A stretch of DNA of 43,198 nt, from NCBI GenBank assembly GCA_903838675.1, contig CAILZI010000192.1:1-43198 (forward strand), in the 5' to 3' direction. This DNA comes from an uncultured Verrucomicrobiota bacterium. GTDB taxonomy: Bacteria > Verrucomicrobiota > Verrucomicrobiia > Verrucomicrobiales > Verrucomicrobiaceae. The translations under genes were made by a program, and so were the position numbers. Of the stretch, positions 1 through 9,920 are shown piece by piece (position 1 is the stretch's first letter; each line of letters opens with the position of its first letter). Under the pieces are notes generated by a model that was not told where the DNA came from, did no database searches, and was given only the letters and a program-made list of their open reading frames with translations.

Positions 1-1
1 C

Positions 2-754
2 CCCCTGTTTGAGTGGCGCAAAAAGTTCCCTGATGACAGCGCCGCTGCCGTCAAAGATTTCGAAAACATGGTCCACGGCTACTGGGGCACCATCCTGAGC
101 GTGGACGACAGCGTCGCACGCGTGCGCGCTTGGCTGGAGGAAACCAAGCAACTCGACAACACCATCATCGTCTTCATGGGCGACAACGGCCTGCTCGAAG
201 GCGAAGACGGCATGGTGGACAAACGCACCGCGCACGAACCGAGCCTGCGCATCCCGCTCATCGTGCGCGCTCCACAGCTCACGAAAGAATCCAAAGTCAT
301 CCCACAGCAGATGCTCACCGTCGACGTCGCTCCCAGCTTGCTGGCTCTCTGCGGGGCGCCGCCCTTGGAAAACATTCACGGCAAATCCTTCGTCAAGCTG
401 GTGCAAAGCGGCGATCCCGACTGGCGTCAAAGCTGGTTCTATCACTACAACTACGAGAAACAATTCCCCTACACCCCAAACGTCCGTGCCGTTCGCACCG
501 ACGACTGGAAATACATCCACTACCCACCCGGCGACGGCACTCCCGACAAGCACATGGCAGAGCTTTATGATCTGAAAAATGATCCCGGCGAAACCAAGAA
601 CCTCATCAGCAAACCTGAACTGGCCGACAAGGTGAAGGAGTTGCAGGCCGAACTCGCCAAACTCATGCTCGCCACCGGCCTTGATGCTCAGACCGACAAG
701 ATGCCGCTGGATGAAGGTGTGAAAAGCGCTCTGCCGGATGCGAAGATTCGGTGA
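2..754 (+). CDS. Sulfatase, C-terminal part (5' end outside window)
   Basis: The reading frame is open from base 2, before the first ATG at 68, so this is the 3' end of a longer gene and the catalytic CxPxR site lies upstream of the window. What remains is the C-terminal half of an alkaline-phosphatase-fold sulfatase: a VDDSVARV helix, the FMGDNG metal-site strand, a KRTAHEPS segment followed by RIPLIVRAP, and a closing region with WKYIHYP and AELYDLKNDPGE, typical of arylsulfatase/iduronate-sulfatase-like enzymes of Verrucomicrobiota and Planctomycetota. The family hydrolyses sulfate esters, usually of polysaccharides, in the periplasm or outside the cell. The substrate cannot be told from this fragment. 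Another sulfatase follows 333 nt downstream on the same strand. Confidence 0.88.
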   Translation, partial: PLFEWRKKFPDDSAAAVKDFENMVHGYWGTILSVDDSVARVRAWLEETKQLDNTIIVFMGDNGLLEGEDGMVDKRTAHEPSLRIPLIVRAPQLTKESKVIPQQMLTVDVAPSLLALCGAPPLENIHGKSFVKLVQSGDPDWRQSWFYHYNYEKQFPYTPNVRAVRTDDWKYIHYPPGDGTPDKHMAELYDLKNDPGETKNLISKPELADKVKELQAELAKLMLATGLDAQTDKMPLDEGVKSALPDAKIR

Positions 755-1048
755 AGAACGTGACCGCACCCAACCAATGCAGTTTCGCACTTTAGATCCT
801 TAATCATCAATACACTCATCGCTTCGTAGTCGCACACTGCGTGCAAATATAAGGCCCCGCCTTTCCTGTCTCTCCGAAGTTTTTGAACATCGGCACTTGG
901 TGTAGTGTGCAGTTAGGCTGACAAGAAGCCAGTCCCAAACAGCAGCATGTAAACATTGCTTTCATAGTTGGCGGCTATACCACCATCCTTGTCTCCTGCC
1001 GTAAAAGATCAATCCGAAGACACATAAACTCTTGTAATCGAACTTGAG
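755..1048. other. Intergenic stretch, nothing recognised
   Basis: About 330 bases separate the two sulfatase genes. I see no open frame with protein-like composition, no strong hairpin followed by a T-run and no clear sigma-70 promoter. The only ordered sequence is the palindrome just before the next gene, listed separately. Confidence 0.4.
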
Positions 1049-1065
1049 GTGAGACAGCGTCTCAC
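1049..1065. promoter_or_regulatory. Perfect 7-bp inverted repeat before sulfatase gene
   Basis: GTGAGAC-AGC-GTCTCAC is a perfect dyad with a 3-nt centre, ending 22 nt before the chosen ATG at 1088. The position would suit an operator or a small 5'-UTR hairpin. I know of no regulator that matches it, so its function is a guess. Confidence 0.3.
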
Positions 1066-1087
1066 TCCATTCTCCAGCCGATATTTC

Positions 1088-2641
1088 ATGAGCCGTTTAC
1101 TCGTTTCCTTCGTTTGCTTGACCGGTCTCTTGGCCGCCCAGATTCCTCCGGCAGCCCCGACCCCAGCGCCTGTTGCGGTTGCAGCAGAAACACCACCCGC
1201 TTCTACTACTGCGCCTGCCATCCAGCCGCCACCGGTGAAAGTCCCTGTGCTGCCGCAACTGCCATCCGGACCTCCGCCCAACATCATCGTCATGCTCATT
1301 GATGACATGGGCTGGACCGATCTCGGCTGCTACGGCTCCAAGTATTACGAGACACCCCACATCGACCAACTCGCCAAGGACGGCATGCGCTTCACCCAGG
1401 CATACTCAGCCTGTACCGTTTGCTCGCCCACACGTGCGGCCATGATGACGGGCAAAGCCCCCGCCCGTTTGCACATCACTGACTGGATCGCAGGCCATGT
1501 GCCTAGCAATGGACGTCTGCTCATTCCCAACTGGACGATGCAACTGCCGCTGGAGGAAGAGACACTCGCGGAACGGCTCAAGACGCGCGGCTATGCCACC
1601 GCCAGCATCGGCAAATGGCATCTCGGTGAGGAGGAGTTTTATCCCACCAAGCATGGCTTCGATGTGAACATCGGCGGCACTAGCGGCGGCTCGCCACCGA
1701 GCTACTTCTCGCCATACAAGATAGCCACGCTGCCCGACGGCCCCAAGGATGAATTCCTGAGCGACCGCCTCACCGATGAAGCCGTGAAATTCATCGACAA
1801 GAACAAAGAGAAACCCTTCTACATTTATCTTCCACACTACGGCGTTCACACCCCGATCATGGGCAAGCCGGAAGTCATCGCGAAGTATCAGGCGAAGAAA
1901 GCCGCTGGTGCCCACAGCAACCCCGTGTATGCCGCGCTCGTCGAGAGCATCGACGACAGCGTGGGCAAGCTGCGCGCCAAGCTCAACGAATTGAAGCTCG
2001 CCGAAAACACGATCTTCATCTTCACCAGCGACAACGGCGGGCTCAGCAACATGGTCAATCCGAACGGCTGGTCACGCGGTCCTACAGACAACAGCCCGGC
2101 ACGTCTCGGCAAAGGCAGCGCCTATGAAGGCGGCGTCCACATCCCGCTCATCGTCTCCTGGCCCGGCCTGGTGAAACCCGGCAGCACCTGCGATGTGCCC
2201 GTGATCACCTACGATCACGTTCCCACCCTGCTCGCCGCTACGCAGACACCGCTCAAGAAAGATCAAGTCGTCGATGGTGAGTCACTCCTGCCACTGCTCG
2301 GCGGCACGGACACTCTCGCTCGCGAGGCCATCTACTGGCACTACCCGCATTACCATCCCGGCAGCGCCACGCCTTACAGCGCCATCCGCGAAGGCGACTG
2401 GAAGCTCATCCTCTTCCATGAAGACAGCCACGTTGAACTCTACAACCTGAAACTCGATGCCGGTGAAGTGGACAACCGCGCCCCCTTTGACTCCGTTCGC
2501 GCGCTGCAACTTCGCGACAAACTCCTCGCCTGGCTCAAAGACACCGGCGCTCAGATTCCAGAACGCAATCCGAAGTACGATCCCGACAAGCCGCTCAATG
2601 AGCCAAGGAAGCCTGGAGCAGGGAAAAAGAGGGCGGAGTGA
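1088..2641 (+). CDS. Secreted sulfatase (arylsulfatase family)
   Basis: A 517-residue formylglycine-dependent sulfatase. The ATG at 1088 is preferred over an in-frame start at 1049 because it opens directly into a signal peptide (about residues 1-17). A Pro/Ala-rich linker follows (about 18-64), then the catalytic domain: the metal-binding strand with D72-D73, and the sulfatase signature C112-S-P-T-R116, where the cysteine would be converted to formylglycine by a maturase not present in this window. The second metal half-site appears as FTSDNGG, and a C-terminal subdomain carries EGDWKLIL and VELYNLK. It probably removes sulfate from a polysaccharide outside the cytoplasm; the substrate is unknown. 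A Gfo/Idh/MocA gene follows after 80 nt. No Shine-Dalgarno sequence is visible. Confidence 0.92.
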   Translation: MSRLLVSFVCLTGLLAAQIPPAAPTPAPVAVAAETPPASTTAPAIQPPPVKVPVLPQLPSGPPPNIIVMLIDDMGWTDLGCYGSKYYETPHIDQLAKDGMRFTQAYSACTVCSPTRAAMMTGKAPARLHITDWIAGHVPSNGRLLIPNWTMQLPLEEETLAERLKTRGYATASIGKWHLGEEEFYPTKHGFDVNIGGTSGGSPPSYFSPYKIATLPDGPKDEFLSDRLTDEAVKFIDKNKEKPFYIYLPHYGVHTPIMGKPEVIAKYQAKKAAGAHSNPVYAALVESIDDSVGKLRAKLNELKLAENTIFIFTSDNGGLSNMVNPNGWSRGPTDNSPARLGKGSAYEGGVHIPLIVSWPGLVKPGSTCDVPVITYDHVPTLLAATQTPLKKDQVVDGESLLPLLGGTDTLAREAIYWHYPHYHPGSATPYSAIREGDWKLILFHEDSHVELYNLKLDAGEVDNRAPFDSVRALQLRDKLLAWLKDTGAQIPERNPKYDPDKPLNEPRKPGAGKKRAE

Positions 2642-2721
2642 CTTGAAGAAGCACAGCGCTTTGTCCTTCTTGACGTTTCCTCGGAAACTCCGCCTGCGAC
2701 GAGCGTTGTAAGGAAACAACC

Positions 2722-4158
<1,437 letters not shown>

Positions 4159-4183
4159 GCATGCGGCTTCGCGGCTTTGAAAC

Positions 4184-4264
4184 CAAGGAGCGGGACTTGC
4201 CAAGTCCCGTTTGAAAAGATTGTTTCGCCCCCATACCACGGCACTTGGCAAGTGCCGCTCCTTG
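4184..4264. repeat. REPIN-like double palindrome, copy 1
   Basis: An 81-bp element between convergent genes. The left arm (4184-4209) is CAAGGAG followed by the perfect palindrome CGGGACTTG-C-CAAGTCCCG. After a 29-nt spacer the right arm (4239-4264) is CGGCACTTG-G-CAAGTGCCG followed by CTCCTTG. The outer CAAGGAG/CTCCTTG are inverted, and each arm is also a 9-bp hairpin. The G-to-C change in the right arm is matched by its partner base, so pairing is kept. The same architecture recurs at 9822-9900. It may also act as a bidirectional terminator. Confidence 0.85.
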
Positions 4265-4275
4265 AGCCTCACCCC

Positions 4276-5532
4276 TTACGCCGCCACCATCTCCTCCCGC
4301 AGCTTCCAGCGCTGTTCGTGGGTGAGCAGGCTGCGGAAGAAATCTTCCTCCTTCTTGGGCTCCAGGCTGGTTTCCACCGGCAGGCTGAATTCGAGCTCAA
4401 GGCCGCGCGGCTCCAGATGACGTGCCTCGGCGGTGCCACCATGCAGGTGCATCGTGACGTAGCAGGCCATCATGTTCACGCCAAAATCATCCGGCTTGCG
4501 GCTGCGGGTGTAGAAGGGGTCAAACAAATTGACCGGTTTGTCCGCACCCTCCCAGACACCGGTGTCACGCACATGCATCACCAGATGTTTCTGGCCCTTC
4601 GCATCCTGCCTGACGTGGGCGCTGATGTGAATGCTGTCGCCAGGGCTGAGGTGCGTAAGCTCCTCCATGAAGATCAATCGCCACATCTGGCGGAAACGCG
4701 CGCCATGCACCATGACTGGCGGCAGGTTCGGATCGACCGCGACTTCGATCTTCAGATTCTTTTCCTTCATCTGCACGGCAAACATTTCCAGCATCTCGTT
4801 GATCACGCTGCTGAGGTGGCATTGGTCACTGCGCTCCAGACGTTTGGAGTGCGAGGCCTCGGCAAGACGTGCCAGCATGGACTGAATGCGTTCAAGCTGT
4901 GACTGCGCCTGGTTCTGCACGTCAATCCAGAATGAGGGATCTCGCGGATGCGCGCCGCCGATCTCCTCCATCAGCTTCATCGGTGCCAGATCAATGAATG
5001 CGCGCACGACCGTGAGCGCATTGCGCAGGTGATGATTCAAACCTTCTGCCAGAATGCCGAGACCGGAAACTTTGTCGGCGGAAAGCATGTTGCGCACCGA
5101 CTCCGCCTTTTCCACCAGCAGACGCTCTCGCTCGATGAGCGCATGGTAGTAGTCCAGGGCGTGCTTGATCACCACGCTCAGCTCATCCGGATCCCACGGC
5201 TTGTGCAGGTAGCGGAAGCAGCGCCCGGAGTTCACCGCGTCCACCGCCGCCTGATAATCCGTGTAGGCCGTGACGAGGATGCGCACCAGGTTGGGGTTGA
5301 GCTTGCGTGCATGCTCCATCAGCTCGATGCCGCTTGGCCCCGGCATGCGCTGGTCCGTGAGCAGCAGCCCGATCTGCGGACCGTAATTTTGCAGGATGCG
5401 GTACCCATCCATCGCATTGTTTGCGACGTGGATCGTGTATTCATCACCAAAGATCTCTTTGAAGTAATGCAACGCCTTCTCCTCGTCATCGACGTAGAGA
5501 ATGTGATAAGGCGATAGCAGCGGACTTGGCAT
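4276..5532 (-). CDS. REC-first histidine-kinase-like protein
   Basis: A 418-residue cytoplasmic protein. Residues about 8-125 form a receiver domain: acidic pair D15-D16, phospho-acceptor D60 in LLLTDQRMPG, the TAY segment and K111-P. A helical linker leads to a dimerisation/phosphoacceptor-like helix, LNHHLRNALT, with H167 in the expected place but His instead of the usual Glu after it. A HATPase-like domain (about 265-388) follows. It keeps DTG (323-325) and FDPFYT, but the N-box (281-300) has no asparagine and the G2 loop has one glycine (G351). ATP binding therefore looks weak or lost. The gene begins 4 nt after the stop of the membrane kinase at 5537-6985, so the two are almost certainly cotranscribed and act in one phosphorelay. 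The output is unknown; there is no DNA-binding domain. Confidence 0.88.
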   Translation of the reverse strand: MPSPLLSPYHILYVDDEEKALHYFKEIFGDEYTIHVANNAMDGYRILQNYGPQIGLLLTDQRMPGPSGIELMEHARKLNPNLVRILVTAYTDYQAAVDAVNSGRCFRYLHKPWDPDELSVVIKHALDYYHALIERERLLVEKAESVRNMLSADKVSGLGILAEGLNHHLRNALTVVRAFIDLAPMKLMEEIGGAHPRDPSFWIDVQNQAQSQLERIQSMLARLAEASHSKRLERSDQCHLSSVINEMLEMFAVQMKEKNLKIEVAVDPNLPPVMVHGARFRQMWRLIFMEELTHLSPGDSIHISAHVRQDAKGQKHLVMHVRDTGVWEGADKPVNLFDPFYTRSRKPDDFGVNMMACYVTMHLHGGTAEARHLEPRGLELEFSLPVETSLEPKKEEDFFRSLLTHEQRWKLREEMVAA

Positions 5533-5536
5533 CAGT

Positions 5537-6985
5537 TTAGTTTGAGGTGTTCGCAGGTTTCTTCAGGCTAAGCGTGAACTGCGTGTGGCTGCCCGCCACC
5601 GTGTCGATCTTCACTTCGCCTTCCATCTGCTGGATCATGCGGAAGCAAATGCTGAGCCCCAGGCCCATGCCCTGCCCCACCTGCTTGGTGGTGAAAAAGG
5701 GATCAAAGATCTTGGAGAGGTTCTCTTTCGGAATGCCCGTGCCGTTGTCCCGCACGATGAAATCCACACCGCTCGCGGTCTCACACGCCTTCAGCCAGAT
5801 GGTGGGTGATGGACGACCTGCAAGAGCATCCAGGCTGTTCTGCACCAGATTGAGCATAATCTGAATGAGGTAGTTCTCATCCCCCTGCGCGATGACTCCT
5901 GCCGGGATTTCATCCACCAGCTGCACTCCTCGGTCTCCAATCTCCTTTGCCAGAAGGCGCAACGACTTGCGTGCAGTCTCCTGCAAATCCACTGGTCTTG
6001 AGCCGCGGTTTTCCGGGTGCGCGAAGGTTCGCAGATCCGACACGATGGCCGCCACCCGGTCGATGCCTTCGCCAATGTCTTCGGCAATGCTGGTGAAGGT
6101 CTCTGCAATTTCAGGCGGCAGCACCTTGCCTTTTTTCTTCAGCAGATAGATCGCCGACTTCACGTAGTTCAGCGGATTGTTGATCTCATGCACGATCCCC
6201 GCGCTAAGGCGGCCGATGGATGCCAGCTTTTCACTCTGATCAAGCTGGGCTTCAGTTTCGCGCAGGCGCTTCAGCGTGGCGGTGAGCTCTTCATTGCGTG
6301 CGGCCAGTTCCTCGCGCTGATCCTCCACCTTGCAGCGGTTGGCAAATTCTCGCAGGCGGATCGCATGATGCTGGCGGCTGCCGAAATAGAGGACCACACA
6401 GTTCAGCAGAATGAAACCGGTGTTGTTCACGAAAATGCCCAAGGCGTGAGAGTCACTAAAATCAAGATTGGGAAGCGTGGCGGCAAAATACGCCAGCACG
6501 ACGAGGCCAAGCGTGATGCCAATCTCACGAAACGTCCAGTGGAACACAAATGACGTGGCCACGATGCACAGCGTGAGCCCCGCGTAATAGCCGGAGCCGG
6601 GATCGCCGCTGAGGTAGATCATGAAGCAGATCATCAGTGCCGGCAGCAGCGGCAGGATGATCGGGTAGGCACGGCAGTATTTCCGCCCGAGTGATCCATT
6701 CAGCGCCAGCAGCAATGGCACACAACTGGCCGCACAGGCAAGACGCAGCACCAAGAATTGCCAGTAATCAGCCGGATAGGCCATCCAGTCGAGGAAACTG
6801 CACAGCGGTACAAGGATCATCACAAACCAGGCACCCATCCGCGCATTGCGCAGATTGAGCTCAATCTGCTCCTTCTCGAAACGGTTGGGTGCAGGCACAA
6901 TTCCATCTAAACCACCCCTCACGGTGCGGTCTGTGCTGGATGCGATCAGAGGTGTGCTGATCTCTGCCAGGGCTGCGAGTGACAT
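5537..6985 (-). CDS. Membrane sensor histidine kinase
   Basis: A 482-residue sensor kinase. Residues about 50-205 contain six hydrophobic segments (near 51-69, 77-95, 108-125, 135-150, 156-171, 184-204) forming an integral-membrane sensor region without a large periplasmic loop. A coiled-coil linker (about 215-255) leads to a HisKA domain with the phospho-acceptor in IVHEINNPLNY (H266). The HATPase domain (about 345-478) has an intact N-box with N379 and N383, DNGTG at 413-417, FDPFFTTK, and a G2 loop GMGLGLSI. All catalytic motifs are intact, in contrast to the kinase-like protein encoded just downstream, whose REC domain is its likely partner. The signal is unknown. The gene is divergent from glycerate kinase, with an AT-rich promoter region between. 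Confidence 0.92.
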   Translation of the reverse strand: MSLAALAEISTPLIASSTDRTVRGGLDGIVPAPNRFEKEQIELNLRNARMGAWFVMILVPLCSFLDWMAYPADYWQFLVLRLACAASCVPLLLALNGSLGRKYCRAYPIILPLLPALMICFMIYLSGDPGSGYYAGLTLCIVATSFVFHWTFREIGITLGLVVLAYFAATLPNLDFSDSHALGIFVNNTGFILLNCVVLYFGSRQHHAIRLREFANRCKVEDQREELAARNEELTATLKRLRETEAQLDQSEKLASIGRLSAGIVHEINNPLNYVKSAIYLLKKKGKVLPPEIAETFTSIAEDIGEGIDRVAAIVSDLRTFAHPENRGSRPVDLQETARKSLRLLAKEIGDRGVQLVDEIPAGVIAQGDENYLIQIMLNLVQNSLDALAGRPSPTIWLKACETASGVDFIVRDNGTGIPKENLSKIFDPFFTTKQVGQGMGLGLSICFRMIQQMEGEVKIDTVAGSHTQFTLSLKKPANTSN

Positions 6986-7001
6986 AATTACTATAAAATT
7001 A

Positions 7002-7031
7002 ATAATAATTACGTCGATAAAGCAAGGTCAA
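7002..7031 (-). promoter_or_regulatory. Candidate sigma-70 promoter for the kinase operon
   Basis: Read on the minus strand, TTGACC (7031-7026) is followed after 18 nt by TATTAT (7007-7002). This lies in a strikingly AT-rich patch (about 6983-7050) directly upstream of the histidine kinase start at 6985. The resulting leader would be only about 10 nt, which fits the lack of a Shine-Dalgarno sequence. It is a match by eye only. Confidence 0.35.
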
Positions 7032-7152
7032 TTCAAGGTTTTTTACAATTCCCTGACACGGCGGCTGACAGGGGCTGGAGGATCAAGATGGCTTCGATTC
7101 ACCCTTCTTGACCGCTTGGCAGCCCACCACCTCTCGGCATCATACGCGGCTC

Positions 7153-8292
7153 ATGCGCATCCTTATCGCCATCGACAAATTCAAAGGCTCCATCCCGGCC
7201 ACCGTCGCTGCTCAAGCCATCGCCACGGCACTCAAGCAAACCCTGCCAGACGCCACCTGCGATCTCTGCCCCATCGCTGACGGGGGAGAAGGAACCGCCG
7301 AGGCCGTCGTCACCGCCTTGAACGGCGAATGGTGTGAGACCGCTACTTTCGACGCCCAAAACCGCCCGGTCACCGCCCGCCATGGGCTTGTCCGCGCGAG
7401 AGGCCGACTGGAAGCCATCATGGAAATGAGCGCCGCCTCCGGCCTCGCCATGGTCAGCGATCTTCCGCTCAATCCCGCCACCGCCAGCACGCATGGCACG
7501 GGTTTGATGCTGCAGGATGCCATTTCACGCAGCGTGCAGCGCATCGTCATCGGCATCGGCGGCAGCGCCACCAATGATGCCGGCATCGGCATGGCGGCAG
7601 CTCTAGGATTCCGCTTCATGGATGCTTCAGGCGCACCTCTGGAACCCATCATCGCAAACATGGACCGTCTTGCCTGGATTGAGCAGCCTGACAGCGCCCT
7701 CCCTGAAATTCTCGTCGCCTGTGATGTAAACAATCCCCTTCTCGGCCCACACGGGTGCACCCAAATCTATGGCAGACAGAAAGGCGTCTCCGACTTCGAG
7801 TTTTTCGAAAACCGACTGCAGCACCTCGTCGACATCGCAAAACGTGATCTCGGTGTCGATCATCGCGACGTTCCCGGCGCCGGAGCCGCCGGTGGTCTCG
7901 GTTTCGGCCTCATGACTTTCTGCGGAGCCAAGCTCACCAGCGGCTTCGATTTGATCGCCGATCTCGTTCATCTGCGCGAACGCATCACCGCCGCCGACCT
8001 CGTTATCACCGGTGAAGGAAGGCTGGATGCCCAGACCCTTCACGGCAAAGGCCCCATGGGCGTCGCTGACATGGCCCGCGAGCTCGGCAAACCCGTCGCC
8101 GCCTTTGCCGGAGCCATCGAGGCCGAAGACCAGCTCCGCACCCGCTTCGATCTCCTTTGCGCCATCAAACCCAAGGAAATGCCCCTGGCCGAGGCCATGC
8201 AGCGCGGTCCCGAACTCCTGGCCGCAGCGGTCCTCGCCCAAAGCCCCGCCATTCGTGACCTCTTGACCGGCCCCATGGACCGTGCTCAGTGA
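7153..8292 (+). CDS. glxK: Glycerate kinase (GlxK/GarK family)
   Basis: A 379-residue glycerate kinase of the GlxK/GarK family, which phosphorylates D-glycerate with ATP, usually to 2-phosphoglycerate, feeding it into lower glycolysis. The ATG at 7153 was chosen because it opens directly into the family N-terminus (MRILIAIDKFKGS). Other family motifs are PIADGGEGT near residue 43, IGIGGSATNDAG near 133-145, GRQKG near 208, PGAGAAGGLGFGL near 242, and ITGEGRLDAQT with KGPMGVA near 285-300. The length is normal. The gene is 48 nt upstream of fabD on the same strand. No Shine-Dalgarno sequence is visible. The family is clear; the symbol rests on similarity only. Confidence 0.92.
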   Translation: MRILIAIDKFKGSIPATVAAQAIATALKQTLPDATCDLCPIADGGEGTAEAVVTALNGEWCETATFDAQNRPVTARHGLVRARGRLEAIMEMSAASGLAMVSDLPLNPATASTHGTGLMLQDAISRSVQRIVIGIGGSATNDAGIGMAAALGFRFMDASGAPLEPIIANMDRLAWIEQPDSALPEILVACDVNNPLLGPHGCTQIYGRQKGVSDFEFFENRLQHLVDIAKRDLGVDHRDVPGAGAAGGLGFGLMTFCGAKLTSGFDLIADLVHLRERITAADLVITGEGRLDAQTLHGKGPMGVADMARELGKPVAAFAGAIEAEDQLRTRFDLLCAIKPKEMPLAEAMQRGPELLAAAVLAQSPAIRDLLTGPMDRAQ

Positions 8293-8340
8293 TTCCTCCC
8301 ACTCATTGAACAACCAGTCTCCCGTATCCAGCATCCCCGA

Positions 8341-9264
8341 ATGAACGCAGTCCTCCTCTTCGCCGGTCAAGGCGCACAAAAAGTCGGCATGGGCAAAGAT
8401 CTTGCCGAAAGCTATCCCTCAGTCCGCGCCCTCTTTGACCAGGCAGATGCCACTCTTGGCTACTCGCTTTCCAACATCATGTTTGAAGGCCCGATGGAGG
8501 AGCTGACCAAAACTTCCCGCTGCCAGCCTGCGCTCTACGCTCATGGCCTCGCCATCCTCGAAGTTCTGAAGAGCAAAGTCCCGGCCCTCAACATCACCGC
8601 CACCGCCGGTCTTTCCCTCGGCGAATTCACCGCACACGCCGCAGCCGGCACCTTCGATTTCGCCACCGGCCTCAGCCTCGTCTTTCAACGTGGCAGCTTC
8701 ATGGAAGAAGCCTGCGAAAACACCAAGGGAGCCATGCTCGCCCTTCTCGGGGGGGAGGAATCCGCCATCCGCGAACTAGCCAAGGAGTGCGATGTCGATG
8801 TCGCCAATTTGAACGCCCCCGGCCAGATCGTGCTCAGCGGCAGCGCCGAAGGCATCGCCGATGCAGCCGCCAAATCGAAGGACAAAGGCATCAAGCGCGC
8901 AATTCCCCTGCCCGTCGCCGGTGCCTACCACAGCCGCCTGATGAAGTCCGCTCAGGACAAGCTCGCAGTGGCTCTGGCCGCTGCGTCTATCCAAAACCCC
9001 AAAGTTCCCGTCGTCTGCAACTTCGAGGCCCGCCCCGTTTCCACTCCCGAAGAAATTCGCTCCACGCTCACCAGCCAGGTCACCGGCAGTGTCCGCTGGG
9101 TCGAGAGCATGCAGCACCTCATCGCCGCAGGTCACACCACCTTCATCGAACTCGGCCCTGACGCCACCCTTGCCGGACTCATGGGCAAGATCGACAAATC
9201 CGTGAAGGTCATCAGCATCAAGGATGCGGCCTCGCTGGATGCAGCGGTGGCTCAACTGCAATAA
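8341..9264 (+). CDS. fabD: Malonyl-CoA:ACP transacylase
   Basis: A 307-residue FabD, which moves malonyl groups from CoA to acyl-carrier protein to supply fatty-acid elongation in the cytoplasm. Visible motifs are FAGQGAQ at the N-terminus, the nucleophile elbow GLSLGE with catalytic S92 (Leu replaces the His seen in the E. coli GHSLGE form), the ferredoxin-like small domain with NLNAPGQIVLSG, and the catalytic H197 in GAYHSRLM. The length is typical. Other fab genes are not adjacent; instead it sits between glycerate kinase and a secreted thioredoxin-fold gene that starts 4 nt after its stop. There is no Shine-Dalgarno sequence before the ATG. Confidence 0.95.
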   Translation: MNAVLLFAGQGAQKVGMGKDLAESYPSVRALFDQADATLGYSLSNIMFEGPMEELTKTSRCQPALYAHGLAILEVLKSKVPALNITATAGLSLGEFTAHAAAGTFDFATGLSLVFQRGSFMEEACENTKGAMLALLGGEESAIRELAKECDVDVANLNAPGQIVLSGSAEGIADAAAKSKDKGIKRAIPLPVAGAYHSRLMKSAQDKLAVALAAASIQNPKVPVVCNFEARPVSTPEEIRSTLTSQVTGSVRWVESMQHLIAAGHTTFIELGPDATLAGLMGKIDKSVKVISIKDAASLDAAVAQLQ

Positions 9265-9268
9265 GATC

Positions 9269-9814
9269 ATGAAGCATCTGCTCTGCGCGCTGCTGCTTCT
9301 CACCAGCATCGCCTCCGCCCTCGAACTCCCGGCCACCGACGGCAAAAGCTACGATCCTGCCGCGGTGGGGGACAAGAAAGCCGTCGTGCTGTTCTTCGTC
9401 TCCCCTTTCTGCTCGACCACCAAGTCGTTCATGAAGGAGATCAACCAGATCACCGCCGATTACAGTGACCGCGTCGTCGTTTACCTCGTACACTCCGATC
9501 CGGAGATCACAAATGAAGTGGCGATGGAGCATGCCATCCTTTCCGAGGTCAAAGCCACTGTCCTGCTCGACAAACAGCAGGCACTCGCGAAGCAGGTGCA
9601 GGCCAGGATAACGCCGGAGGTCGTCATCCTGTCTCCCAAGTCCGAGACACTCTACAAAGGCCGCATCAACGACCTCTACCTCGGTCCCACCAAGCGTCAG
9701 CGCGCCGCCACGACGAAGGACCTGCGCGATGCGCTTGATGCCGTTCTCGCAGGCAAACCCGTGGCTTTTCCCCAGCCTGAGGCTCAGGGCTGCAAGATCG
9801 GTGGCATGAAGTGA
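9269..9814 (+). CDS. Secreted thioredoxin-fold (redoxin) protein
   Basis: A 181-residue protein with a signal peptide (about residues 1-17, ending IASA), then a redoxin/AhpC-TSA-like thioredoxin fold. Only one cysteine is present at the usual redox position (C48 in SPFCSTTKSF), so it lacks a CxxC pair. A second cysteine lies near the C-terminus (QGCKIGG), an arrangement seen in redoxin domains of Planctomycetota/Verrucomicrobiota where the tail reads GCxI. The LLDKQQALAKQVQARITPEVVIL segment (about 93-115) carries the cis-proline region (TPEV). ATG 9269 was chosen for the signal peptide and begins 4 nt after the fabD stop, so cotranscription is likely. The partner or substrate is unknown. Confidence 0.8.
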   Translation: MKHLLCALLLLTSIASALELPATDGKSYDPAAVGDKKAVVLFFVSPFCSTTKSFMKEINQITADYSDRVVVYLVHSDPEITNEVAMEHAILSEVKATVLLDKQQALAKQVQARITPEVVILSPKSETLYKGRINDLYLGPTKRQRAATTKDLRDALDAVLAGKPVAFPQPEAQGCKIGGMK

Positions 9815-9821
9815 GAAGCGT

Positions 9822-9900
9822 CAAGGAGCAGGACTTGCCAAGTCCTGGATTGGGAATTTGAATAATGACCAGACCGGGACTTGGCAAGTCCCGCTCCTTG
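9822..9900. repeat. REPIN-like double palindrome, copy 2
   Basis: A 79-bp element with the same plan as 4184-4264. The left arm 9822-9847 is CAAGGAG + CAGGACTTG-C-CAAGTCCTG, the spacer is 27 nt, and the right arm 9875-9900 is CGGGACTTG-G-CAAGTCCCG + CTCCTTG. Here the left arm differs at its second base and the change is again compensated in the pairing base. Spacers of the two copies are unrelated. Like copy 1 it sits between the stop codons of convergent genes, 8 nt after the redoxin gene and 20 nt before the end of the sulfatase gene. Confidence 0.85.
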
Positions 9901-9920
9901 AGGCGACAGCCTTACTGTCT

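Noticed and set aside
891..903. CGGCACTTGG as a possible half copy of the REPIN-like palindrome
   Set aside because: Only the left half matches; the complementary arm and the CAAGGAG flank are missing.
9824..9900. Insertion-sequence or MITE ends
   Set aside because: No target-site duplication is visible around either copy, and the spacers are unrelated, so a REP/REPIN-type element fits better.
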